In this document: positions 5,495 through 5,687 of the stretch, in pieces | Layout: each line of letters starts with the position of its first letter | Numbering within the stretch: the first letter of the stretch is position 1 | Source: an uncultured Christensenellaceae bacterium | Lineage (GTDB): Bacteria; Bacillota_A; Clostridia; Christensenellales; UBA3700 | Assembly: GCA_944381335.1 (NCBI GenBank) | Contig: CALWKT010000047.1 | Location: 1 to 5,687 of the forward strand | Direction: 5' to 3' | DNA length: 5,687 bases | Program-made: the position numbers and the translations under genes | The notes under the pieces: generated by a model | What the model was told of the DNA's origin: nothing | The model's database searches: none | Seen by the model: only the letters and a program-made list of their open reading frames with translations

Positions 5495-5687
5495 TCAATT
5501 TACTTGCTTTTTGTCCGCCGAAAATATCCTTAAGGTTTCCGGCAACACGTACGCCGCAAAGAACACTGCAGAAGCGGCCGCCCAAAGCAAACACGAATAT
5601 GCGCTGTACATATCCACGGCGCACCAGATAAGGTACACGAGCGACACAACTCCCCAATATATGCACACAGAATCGGCAGTCAGTTCA
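5495..5687 (-). CDS. C-terminal end of a membrane protein, cut by the window edge
   Basis: A minus-strand frame open from the right edge runs 63 codons to a TGA at 5497-5495. It encodes two hydrophobic segments (about residues 8-24 and 31-48 of the visible part, the second with SCLLWAAASAVFFAAYVLPE) and a short charged tail ADKKQVN, typical of an integral membrane protein ending in the cytoplasm. The overlapping minus frame with an ATG at 5666 encodes an Arg/Cys/Gly-rich peptide without membrane character and is less likely to be real. I do not recognise the family. The gene converges on the acyltransferase gene with a 47-base gap. Confidence 0.65.
   Translation of the reverse strand, partial: ELTADSVCIYWGVVSLVYLIWCAVDMYSAYSCLLWAAASAVFFAAYVLPETLRIFSADKKQVN

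Noticed and set aside
5481..5666. Minus-strand 61-codon frame near the right edge
   Set aside because: The overlapping frame ending at 5495 has clear membrane-protein composition and stays open to the window edge; this one looks like its shadow.

Overview
The window looks like a chromosomal stretch from a Gram-positive Clostridia-type bacterium, probably an uncultured gut lineage. This is inferred from mid-GC genes set in AT-rich intergenic DNA, consensus-like housekeeping promoters (TTGACA, 17-base spacer, TATAAT-like -10), an AGGAG ribosome binding site, tRNA genes with encoded CCA, and an acyltransferase of the NAT_N/GNAT_C type that I know mainly from Firmicutes. Species cannot be set from this sequence.

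Layout, left to right. Positions 1-113 may hold the last codons of a plus-strand gene. A minus-strand tRNA-Leu(UAA) at 122-208 has its own promoter (228-256) and a possible terminator. Two complete minus-strand genes follow: a MATE-family efflux transporter (416-1813) and, upstream of it, a membrane-anchored processive family 2 glycosyltransferase (2023-3303, the start set by an AGGAG site). Each has a near-consensus promoter, so they are probably separate transcription units although they run in series.

From 3709 the plus strand carries a tRNA unit: promoter, tRNA-Val(UAC), tRNA-Gly(GCC), tRNA-Cys(GCA) and a rho-independent terminator at 4315-4343. It is littered with degenerate tRNA copies: a swollen Gly pseudogene before the real Gly gene, a scrambled body with Gly-like ends between Gly and Cys, and a damaged Gly-Cys pair beyond the terminator. 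An 88-base module occurs twice (5 differences), and a 37-base Gly/Cys junction occurs twice (1 difference). The region has therefore grown by segmental duplication, followed by decay.

The plus-strand gene at 4596-5447 encodes a 283-residue NAT_N/GNAT_C acyltransferase-domain protein. Its promoter predicts transcription starting at or next to the ATG, so the mRNA is probably leaderless. A convergent minus-strand gene, cut by the right edge (5495-5687), encodes the C-terminus of a small-helix membrane protein.

The protein genes share no obvious pathway: drug or metabolite export, surface polysaccharide synthesis, and an acyltransferase of unknown substrate. I see no phage, transposase, CRISPR or defence genes. 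The most unusual parts are the decayed tRNA array and the two promoters that leave almost no 5' leader.
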